NCBI RefSeq assembly: GCF_030268045.1
Contig: NZ_BSDC01000001.1
Span: forward strand, 310,001-374,000
DNA: 64,000 nucleotides
Origin: Geothrix edaphica
GTDB taxonomy: Bacteria > Acidobacteriota > Holophagae > Holophagales > Holophagaceae
Direction of reading: 5' to 3'
Shown: positions 43,822 to 52,374 of the stretch, in pieces
Layout: the number at the start of each line of letters is the position of its first letter
Numbering within the stretch: position 1 is the stretch's first letter
Translations under genes and position numbers: made by a program
The notes under the pieces: generated by a model
Told to the model about the DNA's origin: nothing
Database searches by the model: none
What the model saw: the letters and a program-made list of their open reading frames with translations, nothing else

Positions 43822-44396
43822 CGGTCATGGCCTCCCAACCCACCCCCTTCGAGACCCTGGAAGCGGCCACCAGGCCGAAGGTTTTGAGCTACCTCAGCCG
43901 CTTCGTGGGGCCCACCGAGGCGGAGGATCTCGCCCAGGAGGTCTTCCTCAAAGTCCACCAGGGACTGGGCGGCTATCGCGGGGAGGCCAAACCGGCCACC
44001 TGGGTCTTCCAGGTGGCCACCCATGCGGCCCTGGATCGCCTGAAGAGCGCCTCCTACCGGGCCTCCCGGGCTCAGCTGCCCGAGACCGTGCTCGACAGCA
44101 CGGGCCTTCACGCGGCCCCGGACCATGGCCAGGAGCCCCTGAAAGAGGAGATGTGCCGCTGCATCCGGGACCTGGTGGACACCCTCCCCCTGGACTACCG
44201 CACGATCATCTACCTCAGCGAGCTGAAGGAGCTTCGCATCGGAGAGGTGGCGGAGGTCCTCGGCATCAGTCCCGGTTCCGCCAAGATGCGCCTCCACCGT
44301 GCCCGCCGGATGCTGCGGGCCCAGATGGAACAGGACTGCCGGATCCTCCTGGATGAACAGGCGGAGCTCCAATGCGATCGCAAGGAACGACCCTGA
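43818..44396 (+). CDS. ECF sigma-70 factor
   Basis: A 192-residue ECF sigma factor. Region 2: LSYLSRFVGPTEAEDLAQEV and FLKVHQGLGGYRGEAKPATW, VFQVATHAALDRLKSASYRA; region 4: LVDTLPLDYRTIIYLSELKE, LRIGEVAEVLGISPGSAKMR, LHRARRMLRAQ. The C-terminal tail (EQDCRILLDEQAELQCDRKE) has two Cys, sometimes linked with metal or redox sensing. ATG overlaps the small ORF; MTVMAS has an alternative Met four codons in. No anti-sigma gene is recognisable next to it; the upstream CMD-like protein is the obvious functional partner. Confidence 0.88.
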   Translation: MTVMASQPTPFETLEAATRPKVLSYLSRFVGPTEAEDLAQEVFLKVHQGLGGYRGEAKPATWVFQVATHAALDRLKSASYRASRAQLPETVLDSTGLHAAPDHGQEPLKEEMCRCIRDLVDTLPLDYRTIIYLSELKELRIGEVAEVLGISPGSAKMRLHRARRMLRAQMEQDCRILLDEQAELQCDRKERP

Positions 44397-44417
44397 CTGC
44401 CGCCCGCAGCCAGGACC

Positions 44418-44510
44418 CTAGGTTCTGTCCCGCCGTCGCCGCCGCAGCCAGAGTCCCACCGGCCCCAGCACCAGCCAGGCCAGCAGCACCATCTTGACCA
44501 GCGGGGACAC
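44418..44510 (-). CDS. Very small membrane protein
   Basis: A 30-codon frame on the minus strand, GTG at 44510 with GGAG five bases before it. The product (MSPLVKMVLLAWLVLGPVGL followed by WLRRRRRDRT) is one hydrophobic helix with a strongly basic end, the composition of genuine small membrane proteins. It lies tail to tail with the sigma-factor gene. No family is known to me. Confidence 0.45.
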   Translation of the reverse strand: MSPLVKMVLLAWLVLGPVGLWLRRRRRDRT

Positions 44511-44597
44511 GGGAACTCCGGCAGGGCCCGGGGCCCCGAGGACAGCCTCTCATGGCGGGCTTATGCTGGTCCCATGGAGACCCGGGAGGGGGCAACG

Positions 44598-45482
44598 ATG
44601 GGCACCTGCCTGATCGCGGGCTGCGGCTACACCGGAGCGCGGCTGGCCAGGCGCCTGGCGGGCTCGGGTCCTGTGCTCGCCTGGACGCGGTCCCCGGCGC
44701 ACGCCGAGGCCCTGGCCGCCACGGGCATTCCGGCGCGGGCCGTCGACTTCGACGGGCCAGTGCCCCCCGAGGTGCCGGCGCTCGCGTCCGTCCTGTACCT
44801 GGCGCCTCCACCCGCCACTGGGGAGGCCGATTCGCGGCTGGGGCGGTTCCTGGACAGCCTGGCCGGGGCCCGGCCCGAGGTGCTGGTCTACCTGAGCACC
44901 ACCGGCGTGTACGGGAATGCGGGGGGCCGGGCCGTGGACGAGGCCACGCCTCCCGCACCCGGGGACGGCGCCGGTCGTCGCCGCCTGGCCGCGGAGCGGG
45001 CGGCCTTCGCCTGGTGCGCGGAGCGCGGGGTCCGCTGCGTGGCGCTCCGCGTGTCCGGAATCTACGGGCCCCAGCGCCTGCCCCTGGACCGCCTGCGGGC
45101 CGGGGAGCCGGTCCTGCGGCCCGAGGACTCGGGCCCGGGCAACCGGATCCACGTGGACGACTTGGTGGCGGCCTGCGTCGCGGCGCTGGGCCGGCCCGTG
45201 TCCGGCGTGGTCAACGTGGCGGATGGGGATCACCGCAGCATGGGCGCCTTCCTGGAACTGGTGGCGCGGCTGGCGGGCCTCCCCGCGCCCCGCCGGGTGA
45301 CGCTGGCGGAAGCGCGCCAGGAACTGAGTCCCGGCATGCTGGCCTACGCGACCGCCAACCGCCGCGTGCTCAACCGGCGCCTGGTGGAGGACCTGGGCGT
45401 GCGCCTGCGCTACGCGGACCCGGAAGGGGGCGTGCGGGCGAGCTTGGTGGAGATGGGACTGATCAGTACCGCAGCACGCTGA
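44598..45482 (+). CDS. NAD-dependent epimerase/dehydratase-like protein (YeeZ type)
   Basis: A 294-residue extended SDR-like protein. It opens MGTCLIAGCGYTGARLARRL with an altered dinucleotide motif (GCGYTG) as in the YeeZ/Gmd-like group, followed by VLVYLSTTGVYGNAGGRAVD (a [ST]-T-G-V-Y motif) and VALRVSGIYGPQRLPLDRLR with GIYGP. ATG at 44598 is used because GGGAGG lies eight bases upstream; ATG at 44574 is possible. The 3' end overlaps the convergent apt gene by 20 bases. Substrate unknown. Confidence 0.8.
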   Translation: MGTCLIAGCGYTGARLARRLAGSGPVLAWTRSPAHAEALAATGIPARAVDFDGPVPPEVPALASVLYLAPPPATGEADSRLGRFLDSLAGARPEVLVYLSTTGVYGNAGGRAVDEATPPAPGDGAGRRRLAAERAAFAWCAERGVRCVALRVSGIYGPQRLPLDRLRAGEPVLRPEDSGPGNRIHVDDLVAACVAALGRPVSGVVNVADGDHRSMGAFLELVARLAGLPAPRRVTLAEARQELSPGMLAYATANRRVLNRRLVEDLGVRLRYADPEGGVRASLVEMGLISTAAR

Positions 45483-45987
45483 ACACCGGCAGCCCCTCGA
45501 CCTTCTCGCGGCCGGGCAGGGAGGTCAGCTCGATGAAGACGGTGAGGGCCACGGCTTGGGCGCCGGTCTTCTGCACGAGCCGCTGGGCGGCGGCGGCGGT
45601 GCCGCCGGTGGCCATGACGTCATCCACGATGAGCACCCGGTCGCCGGGGCCGAAGGCGTCCGTGTGGATCTCCAGGGCATCGCTGCCGTACTCGAGGCCG
45701 TAGGCCTCCTTGTGGGTGGGCATGGGCAGCTTGCCGGGCTTGCGGGCGGGCACGAAGCCCACGCCCAGCTTCTGGGCCAGGGCGCTGCCGAAGATGAAGC
45801 CGCGGGATTCCAGGCCCAGCACATGGGTGGGCTGGAGGGTGAGCACGGGCTGGGCCATGGCCTCCACGGCTTCGCCGAAGGCCTCGGCGTGGGAGAGCAG
45901 GGGCGTGATGTCCCGGAAGAGGATCCCGGCTTTCGGAAAGTCCGGCACGTCGCGGACGAAGGCGCTGAGGGGAGTGGTGAGGGTCAT
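45463..45987 (-). CDS. apt: Adenine phosphoribosyltransferase
   Basis: A 174-residue APRT, salvaging adenine to AMP with PRPP. Landmarks: VPDFPKAGILFRDITPLLSH, HVLGLESRGFIFGSALAQKL, GVGFVPARKPGKLPMPTHKE and the PRPP motif VLIVDDVMATGGTAAAAQRL. ATG at 45987 starts two bases after the acylphosphatase stop. Last gene of the surE-acyP-apt set; its 3' end overlaps the convergent epimerase gene. Confidence 0.95.
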   Translation of the reverse strand: MTLTTPLSAFVRDVPDFPKAGILFRDITPLLSHAEAFGEAVEAMAQPVLTLQPTHVLGLESRGFIFGSALAQKLGVGFVPARKPGKLPMPTHKEAYGLEYGSDALEIHTDAFGPGDRVLIVDDVMATGGTAAAAQRLVQKTGAQAVALTVFIELTSLPGREKVEGLPVFSVLRY

Positions 45988-45989
45988 GG

Positions 45990-46262
45990 CTACCTGAGGA
46001 TCTGGAAAGGAAAGGGAAGCGAGGATCGCACATCCAGGGGCTCCCAGTCCAGCCGTCTCACGGCCGCGAAGGACGGACCCTCCGCCAGCCGGGGTCGGAG
46101 GGCCGCCAGGGCGGCCGCGGGACCTTCCACCTCGCCGGAGACCGAGCCGTCCGGCTCGTTGCGCACCCAGCCCGCCAGCTCGAGCGCCCGGGCCTCCCGC
46201 TCCACAAACCGGCGGTAGCCCACCCCCTGGACGGCGCCGTGGACGTGGAAGCGCACCGGCAC
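45990..46262 (-). CDS. acyP: Acylphosphatase
   Basis: A 90-residue acylphosphatase hydrolysing acyl phosphates. The active site is visible: HGAVQGVGYRRFVEREARAL with the catalytic Arg in GVGYRRF and Asn in GWVRNEPDGSVSGEVEGPAA. I start it at GTG 46262, four bases after the surE stop, which gives the family's usual length; a second GTG two codons later is possible. Nothing longer fits. Confidence 0.9.
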   Translation of the reverse strand: MPVRFHVHGAVQGVGYRRFVEREARALELAGWVRNEPDGSVSGEVEGPAAALAALRPRLAEGPSFAAVRRLDWEPLDVRSSLPFPFQILR

Positions 46263-46266
46263 CGGA

Positions 46267-47028
46267 CTAGGCCCCGGTCGGCCCGTTGAAGGCCGAGTCG
46301 AAGTCGGCCTGCCGGGCCAGGGTCTCGGGGCAGCCCAGGTCCAGGCGCAGGGGCGTGACGCTGGCGAAGCCCTCGAACACGGCTCCGGCGTCGCTGCCGG
46401 GGGCCTTGACATAGGTGGGGCCCGCGTCGCCGCCGATCCAGAAGTAGGGCGTGTTCCGGGGATCCGCCCGGCGCTCCACCAGGTCGTGGTAGGCGCGGCT
46501 GTCCTGGCCCGTGAGGCGGAAGCCCTTGGGCTCGCCCTGGGGGAAGTTCACGTTCCAGATGCGGTTGCCGGGCAGGTCCATGGCCTCCCAGCGCTCCAGG
46601 AAGCGGCCGATCCAGGGCTCCGCCTGCTCCAGCGAGCCCTGGGGGTGGATGGAGAAGGCCGCGGCGCGGGCGCCCTGGAGCCGGCCCTCGAAGGCCGCGC
46701 CCACGGTGCCCGAATAGAACACGTCCTCGCCCAGGTTGAAGCCGTGGTTGATGCCGGAGAGCACCCAGTCCGGCCGGCGGTCCAGCACCTCGCAGACGCC
46801 CAGCAGCACGCAGTCCACGGGAGTGCCGTCGCAGGCGTGGCGGTCGGGGCCGATCTCGTGCAGGCGGAGGATGTTGTGCAGGCTGAGGGCCGAGGAGATG
46901 GCCGAGCGGTTGCGGTCCGGCGCCACGGTGACCACCCGGCCGAAGCGGGAGGCCACCCGGGCCAGGGCCGCCAGGCCCGGGGCCCAGAGGCCGTCGTCGT
47001 TGGTGAGCAGGATCAGGCGTTCGGGCAT
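46267..47028 (-). CDS. surE: 5'/3'-nucleotidase SurE
   Basis: A 253-residue SurE, a metal-dependent nucleotidase/exopolyphosphatase. Metal site: LILLTNDDGLWAPGLAALAR (Asp-Asp), then VVTVAPDRNRSAISSALSLH (Ser) and LSGINHGFNLGEDVFYSGTV (Asn). The product is in the usual length range. It lies 28 bases after the GGDEF-hemerythrin gene and is followed closely by acyP and apt. Confidence 0.94.
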   Translation of the reverse strand: MPERLILLTNDDGLWAPGLAALARVASRFGRVVTVAPDRNRSAISSALSLHNILRLHEIGPDRHACDGTPVDCVLLGVCEVLDRRPDWVLSGINHGFNLGEDVFYSGTVGAAFEGRLQGARAAAFSIHPQGSLEQAEPWIGRFLERWEAMDLPGNRIWNVNFPQGEPKGFRLTGQDSRAYHDLVERRADPRNTPYFWIGGDAGPTYVKAPGSDAGAVFEGFASVTPLRLDLGCPETLARQADFDSAFNGPTGA

Positions 47029-47056
47029 GGCACCAGTGTATCTGCCCCGCCCAGGA

Positions 47057-48184
47057 TCAATCCTGGGCCAGGTCCCCGAAGAAGCGCCGGTCCCAGACCA
47101 TGATGTGGCCCTTCACGAGGTCCAGGGCCAGGAAGCCGAGGATGGCGGGCAGGTCCGTGCTCACGCCGCCCATCTCCTGCTGGAGGATCTTGGCCTTGGC
47201 GACGAGGCGGTTGTGCTCCTGGGCATGCGCGGGCAGGTCCGGGTGGCCCACCCGGGCGAGGATGGCCTCCTCGTCGTGGAAATGCTGGGCCACGTGGGCG
47301 ATGAGCAGCTGCATCCGGAGCTTCGCCTCTTCGGGATAGCGGCCGCTGGTGATGGCGGACAGCAGGCTGTTGGAGAGGCTGTAGAGCTGCTGGTGCTGGT
47401 GGTCGATCTCCGGATGGCCGCATTCCAGGCGGGGATCCCAGGTGAGGGCGAGGATGGAGGCTTCGCCCTCACCGTGGGGCTCTGCCGCTGTCAGGGAGGC
47501 CTCGGTGCGGTTCCGGCCCCGCTCCTTGGCCCGGTAGAGCGCCTCGTCCGCCCGGCCGACCCAGGCGTCGAGCTCTTCCAGCCCCTGGTGCTGCGCCACC
47601 CCCAGGCTGATGGTCACCATGCCCACCTGGGGGATGGAGCGGGCCTCCACCGCCTTCCGGATCTTCTCCGCCAGGATCGTGGCCCCGGCCAGGGTCGTGG
47701 CGGGGCAGAGCACGACGAACTCCTCGCCGCCCCAGCGCGCCAGGGCGTCCGAGGCCCGGAGCTGGCCGCGGACGGTGCCCGTGATGGATTTCAGCACTTC
47801 GTCCCCCACCCCGTGGCCGAAGGTGTCGTTGACGTGCTTGAACAGGTCCAGGTCGAGCATGATGAGGCTCAGGGCCGCGTCCCCGCGACCGGACAGGGCG
47901 ATGAGCTGGGCTGCGCTGTCCTCGAACCAGCGGCGGTTCCAGGCGCCGGTGAGGGGGTCGGTTCCGGCGACCTGCTCCATCTGGTCCAGGGCCCGGCGGA
48001 GCTCTGAGTTCGCGAGCTCGCTGGCCGCCTGGGCCCGGGTGAGGTCCTCCAGCCGGCGCCGGAGCTCGGGATCCGGCCCGGCGGCCCGGAGGCGCCGGAT
48101 CCAGTGCCCGAGGGCCGCGCCGGCCGCGAGGCCAAGGGCGAAAGCCGCGGGGAGCGCCAGGGGGTTCGTCGCGTCCAGGGTCAT
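47057..48184 (-). CDS. Diguanylate cyclase with C-terminal bacteriohemerythrin domain
   Basis: A 375-residue protein: one N-terminal transmembrane helix (LPAAFALGLAAGAALGHWIR), a short coiled linker, a GGDEF domain with GGEEF at residues 152-156 and an inhibitory RxxD site (RASD, 143-146), then a hemerythrin domain. Its diiron ligands are visible: His264 (DHQHQQLY), His301 and Glu305 (HFHDEE), His320 and His324 (HAQEH), His360 and Asp365 (GHIMVWD). It should make c-di-GMP under control of oxygen or NO bound at the diiron site. The hemerythrin follows rather than precedes GGDEF, the less common order. It may lead the surE cluster. Confidence 0.9.
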   Translation of the reverse strand: MTLDATNPLALPAAFALGLAAGAALGHWIRRLRAAGPDPELRRRLEDLTRAQAASELANSELRRALDQMEQVAGTDPLTGAWNRRWFEDSAAQLIALSGRGDAALSLIMLDLDLFKHVNDTFGHGVGDEVLKSITGTVRGQLRASDALARWGGEEFVVLCPATTLAGATILAEKIRKAVEARSIPQVGMVTISLGVAQHQGLEELDAWVGRADEALYRAKERGRNRTEASLTAAEPHGEGEASILALTWDPRLECGHPEIDHQHQQLYSLSNSLLSAITSGRYPEEAKLRMQLLIAHVAQHFHDEEAILARVGHPDLPAHAQEHNRLVAKAKILQQEMGGVSTDLPAILGFLALDLVKGHIMVWDRRFFGDLAQD

Positions 48185-48286
48185 GGGCAGCCTCGGCTTC
48201 CGTCCACCCTACCCGTTCAGCGCCCGGAACCTGGATGATTCTGGGCCGCCCGGTTCCTGCCAGGATGGAACCCACCCGACCGGCCC

Positions 48287-48892
48287 ATGGATCCCGACCT
48301 CTCGCTGACCTCCGCCCTCCCGATCCCCGAAGGGGAGGGTGGGGCCGCAGGTGTTTCGGCGGGTCGTCTCGAGGTTCTGGCCCGGCTCCGTGAAAGGATC
48401 GTGGCCTTCGCGGCATCCCGGGGTGCAGGCGCCCATGCGGAGGACCTGGCGCAGGAGGTGCTGGTGCTGCTCCATACGAAGTACGGCCATCTGGAACGGG
48501 CGGAGGACCTGGTCCCCCTGGCCTTCCAGATCCTGCGCTTCAAGCTGGCGGCCCACCGCCGCCGCGCCGCCCGCCGCGGCGAGTACGACGCCGTGGACCT
48601 GGACGCCTTCCCGCCGCCCTCGGACGCGCCGGACCCGGCCATGGTGCTGGAGCGCAAGGAGCTGCTGGCCCGGCTCATGGGGGGCATCGCCCAGATGGGG
48701 GAGCGCTGCCGGGAGCTGTTCCGCCTCAAGCTCCAGGGCCGCACCTTCGCGGAGATCCAGGGCCTCCTGGGCGCAGCCAGCCTCAATACGGTCTACACCT
48801 GGGACCACCGCTGCCGGAAGCAGCTGCTCGACACGCTGGGCGGGCGCTGGGAAGGCGTCGGAAGCGGACCGGGCGGAAGGGGGGCGCCATGA
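48287..48892 (+). CDS. ECF-like RNA polymerase sigma factor
   Basis: A 201-residue sigma factor. Region 2: LRERIVAFAASRGAGAHAED, LAQEVLVLLHTKYGHLERAE, PLAFQILRFKLAAHRRRAAR; region 4: GIAQMGERCRELFRLKLQGR, TFAEIQGLLGAASLNTVYTW, DHRCRKQLLDTL. ATG at 48287 lacks a strong ribosome site; its reading frame is divergent from the GGDEF gene. It overlaps the next gene by four bases. The pair plus the VIT/VWA gene forms one plausible operon. Confidence 0.82.
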   Translation: MDPDLSLTSALPIPEGEGGAAGVSAGRLEVLARLRERIVAFAASRGAGAHAEDLAQEVLVLLHTKYGHLERAEDLVPLAFQILRFKLAAHRRRAARRGEYDAVDLDAFPPPSDAPDPAMVLERKELLARLMGGIAQMGERCRELFRLKLQGRTFAEIQGLLGAASLNTVYTWDHRCRKQLLDTLGGRWEGVGSGPGGRGAP

Positions 48893-49890
48893 AGCGCGCC
48901 GAGGCCGAGAAGCTGCTGGGCGGCCATGCCGCCGGGATCCTCACCGAGGCCGAGCGGCGCGCGCTGTTTGAGGCGGCCCTGGAGCATCAGGGCCTGTTCG
49001 ATGCCCTCATGGACGAGGAGGCCCTGCGGGAGCTGCTGGCGGATCCCGCGGCCCGGGTCCAGGTGCTGGCGGCCCTGGCGCCCTCCGCAGCCGCGCCCCC
49101 CAGGCTCGTGCCCTTCTGGCGGCGCCCGGGCGTGATCGGCGCCGCGGCCGGGATCCTCGTGGCCACCACCGCGGGCCTGGCGATCCTGCGCAGTCCCGAG
49201 GCCCAGCCGCCGGCGGCGAAGGTGGCCCCTGCGCCTGCCCCGGCCACGGCACCGGCACCGGCACAGGCCACCAACCCCGCGCCCGAGGCCCAGGCGATCG
49301 CGGCCCCGCCGCCGAAGGCGGCCCGGCGGACGGTGGGGATCGAGGCCCCCCGGACTCTGGACACCCCGGCCGCTCCGGCTCCGGCACCCCCGGCTCCGGC
49401 CCAGGTCGCCGGTGCCGTCGCGCCCCGGGAAGAGGCCCGGGCCCAGGCGGCGGAGGTGAAGCAACTGGAGGTCCGGGACCAGGTGTCCAGGAAGGCGGAG
49501 GCGGCGGGGATGAACCGGGCCGCCCTGCTGGAGGCGCGGGATTCCGGGTCGGCCCCGGCGCCCCGCGTGGCCGCGAAGGCAGCCGCGCCCGCGCCCCAGG
49601 CCGCGGCGCCGGTGTGGACCCTCGACACCCTGCCGGACGGGTCCACCCGCGTGACCGTGAGCGCCCCCCGGGCCGCCCATGTGGTGCTGCTCCGCCGCGG
49701 CAGCTCGGGGGTCGAGGTCATCCGGCCCGCGGCCGGGCCGGAGCCCTGGCTGTTCCAGCTCCGCCTGGCGCCCGGCGACGTCCTGGACCTCTACGTGCTG
49801 AGCGGCCCCGCGGCCGACGCGGCGAGGCTGCCGGAAACCGGCCCCGTGGACGGGTTCCGGGCCCGGATCCACCCGCCCGCGAAAAAATAA
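48889..49890 (+). CDS. Anti-sigma-like membrane protein with Pro/Ala-rich linker
   Basis: A 333-residue protein. N-terminal about 80 residues (MKRAEAEKLLGGHAAGILTE, AERRALFEAALEHQGLFDAL) resemble the cytosolic zf-HC2-free anti-sigma fold; a transmembrane helix follows (GVIGAAAGILVATTAGLAIL, near residue 100); then a long Ala/Pro-rich spacer (residues 108-240) and a compact C-terminal beta domain (WTLDTLPDGSTRVTVSAPRA, HVVLLRRGSSGVEVIRPAAG). The layout and the ATGA overlap with the sigma gene suggest an anti-sigma factor with a periplasmic sensor part. The start and domain reading are inference; no CxxC is present. Confidence 0.7.
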   Translation: MKRAEAEKLLGGHAAGILTEAERRALFEAALEHQGLFDALMDEEALRELLADPAARVQVLAALAPSAAAPPRLVPFWRRPGVIGAAAGILVATTAGLAILRSPEAQPPAAKVAPAPAPATAPAPAQATNPAPEAQAIAAPPPKAARRTVGIEAPRTLDTPAAPAPAPPAPAQVAGAVAPREEARAQAAEVKQLEVRDQVSRKAEAAGMNRAALLEARDSGSAPAPRVAAKAAAPAPQAAAPVWTLDTLPDGSTRVTVSAPRAAHVVLLRRGSSGVEVIRPAAGPEPWLFQLRLAPGDVLDLYVLSGPAADAARLPETGPVDGFRARIHPPAKK

Positions 49891-49974
49891 TCCGCTCCCT
49901 TGAAAGGGGCGCCCTCCCGGCGGCATTCCCTCCTGAACCGCGCCCTGCCGGCGCGGCCCCTCCGGGAGGAACCC

Positions 49975-52350
49975 ATGCCGCTGCGCCGGTCCACCACTGC
50001 CCTGTTCGCCTGCTGTGCAGGTCTCGCCGTGTCCTTCACCGGGGACGTCCAGGCCCGGAGCCGGCCCGGAACCAACCCCAGGCTCCAGGCCCCCGGCGGC
50101 GAGTCCGCGGACGCCACCCTGTCGCCCTACTTCTTCGTGAAGGGCGGGGACGCCTCGGTGGACCAGCTGCCCCTGAAGTCCACCTCCGCCAAGGTGGCCA
50201 TCGCCGGCGTCATCGCCGACGTGACCGTGACCCAGGTCTACCGCAATACCGGAAGCAAGCCCCTGGAGGCTCTCTACGTGTTCCCGGGCTCCACGCGGTC
50301 GGCGGTCTACGGGATGACCATGCGCATCGGCGAGCGGGTGCTCAAGGCCCAGATCAAGGAGCGCGGCCAGGCCCGGGCCGACTACGAGCAGGCGAAGCAG
50401 CAGGGCCGCAGCGCCTCGCTGCTGGAGCAGCACCGGCCCAACGTGTTCCAGATGAACGTGGCCAACATCCTGCCCGGCGATGAGATCCGCGTGGAGCTCC
50501 GCTACACCGAGCTGCTGGTCCCCACGGAGGGCACGTACAGCTTCGTCTATCCCGCGGTGGTGGGCCCGCGCTACGCCGGCAAGGCAGGCACGGAGTCCAG
50601 CACGGGCGAGACCTGGGTGGCCAACCCCTATACCCACGCCGGGGAGAAGCCCGCCACCACCTTCGACCTGGAGGTGAAGCTGTCCGCGGGCCTGCCCATC
50701 CAGCGCATGGCCTGCGACACGCACAAGACGTCCATCGCCTACGACGGCAAGACGGACGCCACGCTGCGGCTGGACCCCAGCGAAGCCCACGGCGGCAACC
50801 GCGATGTCATCGTGAAGTACCAGCTGGCCGGGAACGCTGTGCAGTCGGGGCTGCTGCTGGACCAGGGCAAGGACGGGAACACCTTCCTGCTCATGGCCCA
50901 GCCGCCCAAGCGCGTCACGCCGAAGGATCTGCCGCCCCGCGAGTTCGTCTTCATCATGGATGTCTCCGGCAGCCAGATGGGCTTCCCCATCGAGGTGTCC
51001 AAGGTGCTCATGAAGGAGATGATCCAGGGCCTGCGGCCCCAGGACCTCTTCAACGTGATGGTCTTCGAGGGCACCTCGGCCTTCTGGTCGCCCAGCGGGT
51101 CCCAGCACGCCACGCCTGAGGCCACGCAGCAGGCCCTGGCCTTCGTGGGCTCGCAGCACGGGGGCGGCGGGACGGAGCTGGGCAGTGCGCTGCGCAAGGC
51201 CCTGGGCCTGCCCCGGGTGCCCGGCATCTCCCGCACCTTCGTGGTCTCCACGGATGGCTACATCAGCGCCGACGGCCAGGTCTTCGATCTCATCCGCAAG
51301 AACCTGGGCGCCGCCAACCTCTTCGCCTTCGGCATCGGCAGCTCCGTGAACCGCCACCTCATCGAGGGCATGGCCCACGCGGGGCAGGGCGAGGCCTTCG
51401 TCATCACCAAGCCCGAGCAGGCCGCCCTTGAGGCCGAGCGCTTCCGCGCCTATGTGTCCTCGCCCGTGCTGACCAACGTGAAGCTCACCACGAACGGCTT
51501 CCACGTCCAGGACCTGGAGCCCCTGCAGCTGCCGGACGTGCTGGCGGAGCGGCCGGTCATCTGCCTCGGCAAGTGGACGGGCGAAGCCAAGGGCACGGTC
51601 ACGCTCTCGGGCATGACCGCCGCCGGCCCCTGGAGCCAGACCTTCGAGGTGGGGAAGGTGAGGGACCGCGACCACGGCGCCCTGCGCCAGCTCTGGGCCC
51701 GCCAGCGCATCCAGGCCCTGTCGGACTACGACCAGTTCGGCGCGGATGAGGGCCGCACGGCGGAAGTGACGCGCCTGGGCCTCGCCTACCACCTGCTGAC
51801 GGCCTACACCTCCTTCGTGGCGGTGGACACCCAGGTGCGGAACGCGGGCGGCGGAAGCACAACCGTCACCCAGCCCCTGCCCCTGCCCGAAGGCGTGTCC
51901 GACGCGGCGGTGGGCGGCCTGGCCAGCCAGTCCGTGGCCTATGCGCCGGCCCCGATGCAGCGGAAATACACCGCGTCCCCCGCCGCCGCCGGAGAAGCCC
52001 TGGCCGAGGACCGGGCAGCCCGCCGGGAGGTCCGCCAGGCGGAGCCCAAGGCCCGCCCCACGCTGCGCATCCTCGCCTTCTCGGGGATCACCGGCACCTC
52101 CGACCCGGCCTCCCTCCGCCGTGAGCTTGAGGCCCGCCTGAAGGACCCGGCCCTGGTGGCGGCGCTGGCCAGCCTGCCCGCCGGCACGGACCTGGCCCTC
52201 CAGGTGGACGCCTCCGGCCAGGTGGTGGCGGCGACCTTCAGCCGGGCCTTCCCCGGGGCTGCCCAGGCCAAGGCCCTGATCCTGGTCTGGCGCCTGCGGA
52301 GCTGGACGGGCCGCATGGCGGGGCAGCTCGACCTCACCCTGGGTATTTAG
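49975..52350 (+). CDS. VIT and von Willebrand A domain protein, secreted
   Basis: A 791-residue protein with a signal peptide (about 27 residues). After it comes a VIT domain (VAIAGVIADVTVTQVYRNTG, KPLEALYVFPGSTRSAVYGM, KQQGRSASLLEQHRPNVFQM), then a vWA domain whose metal site reads EFVFIMDVSGSQMGFPIEVS near residue 329 (D-x-S-x-S), and a long C-terminal region. This is the inter-alpha-trypsin-inhibitor layout. ATG at 49975 follows GGGAGGAACCC. It is the probable third gene of the sigma/anti-sigma set, so an envelope-stress role is plausible. Confidence 0.88.
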   Translation: MPLRRSTTALFACCAGLAVSFTGDVQARSRPGTNPRLQAPGGESADATLSPYFFVKGGDASVDQLPLKSTSAKVAIAGVIADVTVTQVYRNTGSKPLEALYVFPGSTRSAVYGMTMRIGERVLKAQIKERGQARADYEQAKQQGRSASLLEQHRPNVFQMNVANILPGDEIRVELRYTELLVPTEGTYSFVYPAVVGPRYAGKAGTESSTGETWVANPYTHAGEKPATTFDLEVKLSAGLPIQRMACDTHKTSIAYDGKTDATLRLDPSEAHGGNRDVIVKYQLAGNAVQSGLLLDQGKDGNTFLLMAQPPKRVTPKDLPPREFVFIMDVSGSQMGFPIEVSKVLMKEMIQGLRPQDLFNVMVFEGTSAFWSPSGSQHATPEATQQALAFVGSQHGGGGTELGSALRKALGLPRVPGISRTFVVSTDGYISADGQVFDLIRKNLGAANLFAFGIGSSVNRHLIEGMAHAGQGEAFVITKPEQAALEAERFRAYVSSPVLTNVKLTTNGFHVQDLEPLQLPDVLAERPVICLGKWTGEAKGTVTLSGMTAAGPWSQTFEVGKVRDRDHGALRQLWARQRIQALSDYDQFGADEGRTAEVTRLGLAYHLLTAYTSFVAVDTQVRNAGGGSTTVTQPLPLPEGVSDAAVGGLASQSVAYAPAPMQRKYTASPAAAGEALAEDRAARREVRQAEPKARPTLRILAFSGITGTSDPASLRRELEARLKDPALVAALASLPAGTDLALQVDASGQVVAATFSRAFPGAAQAKALILVWRLRSWTGRMAGQLDLTLGI

Positions 52351-52374
52351 CTCTGAGTTCAATCATTTGCCCTA

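Noticed and set aside
43818-44396. Anti-sigma partner for this ECF sigma factor
   Set aside because: No zinc-finger or membrane anti-sigma gene adjoins; the 30-residue peptide at 44418 is too small to call one.
48793-52362. 1189-codon minus-strand frame opposite the anti-sigma-like and VIT/VWA genes
   Set aside because: Low-complexity Gly/Arg/Leu shadow; the plus-strand genes have signal peptides, motifs and ribosome sites.
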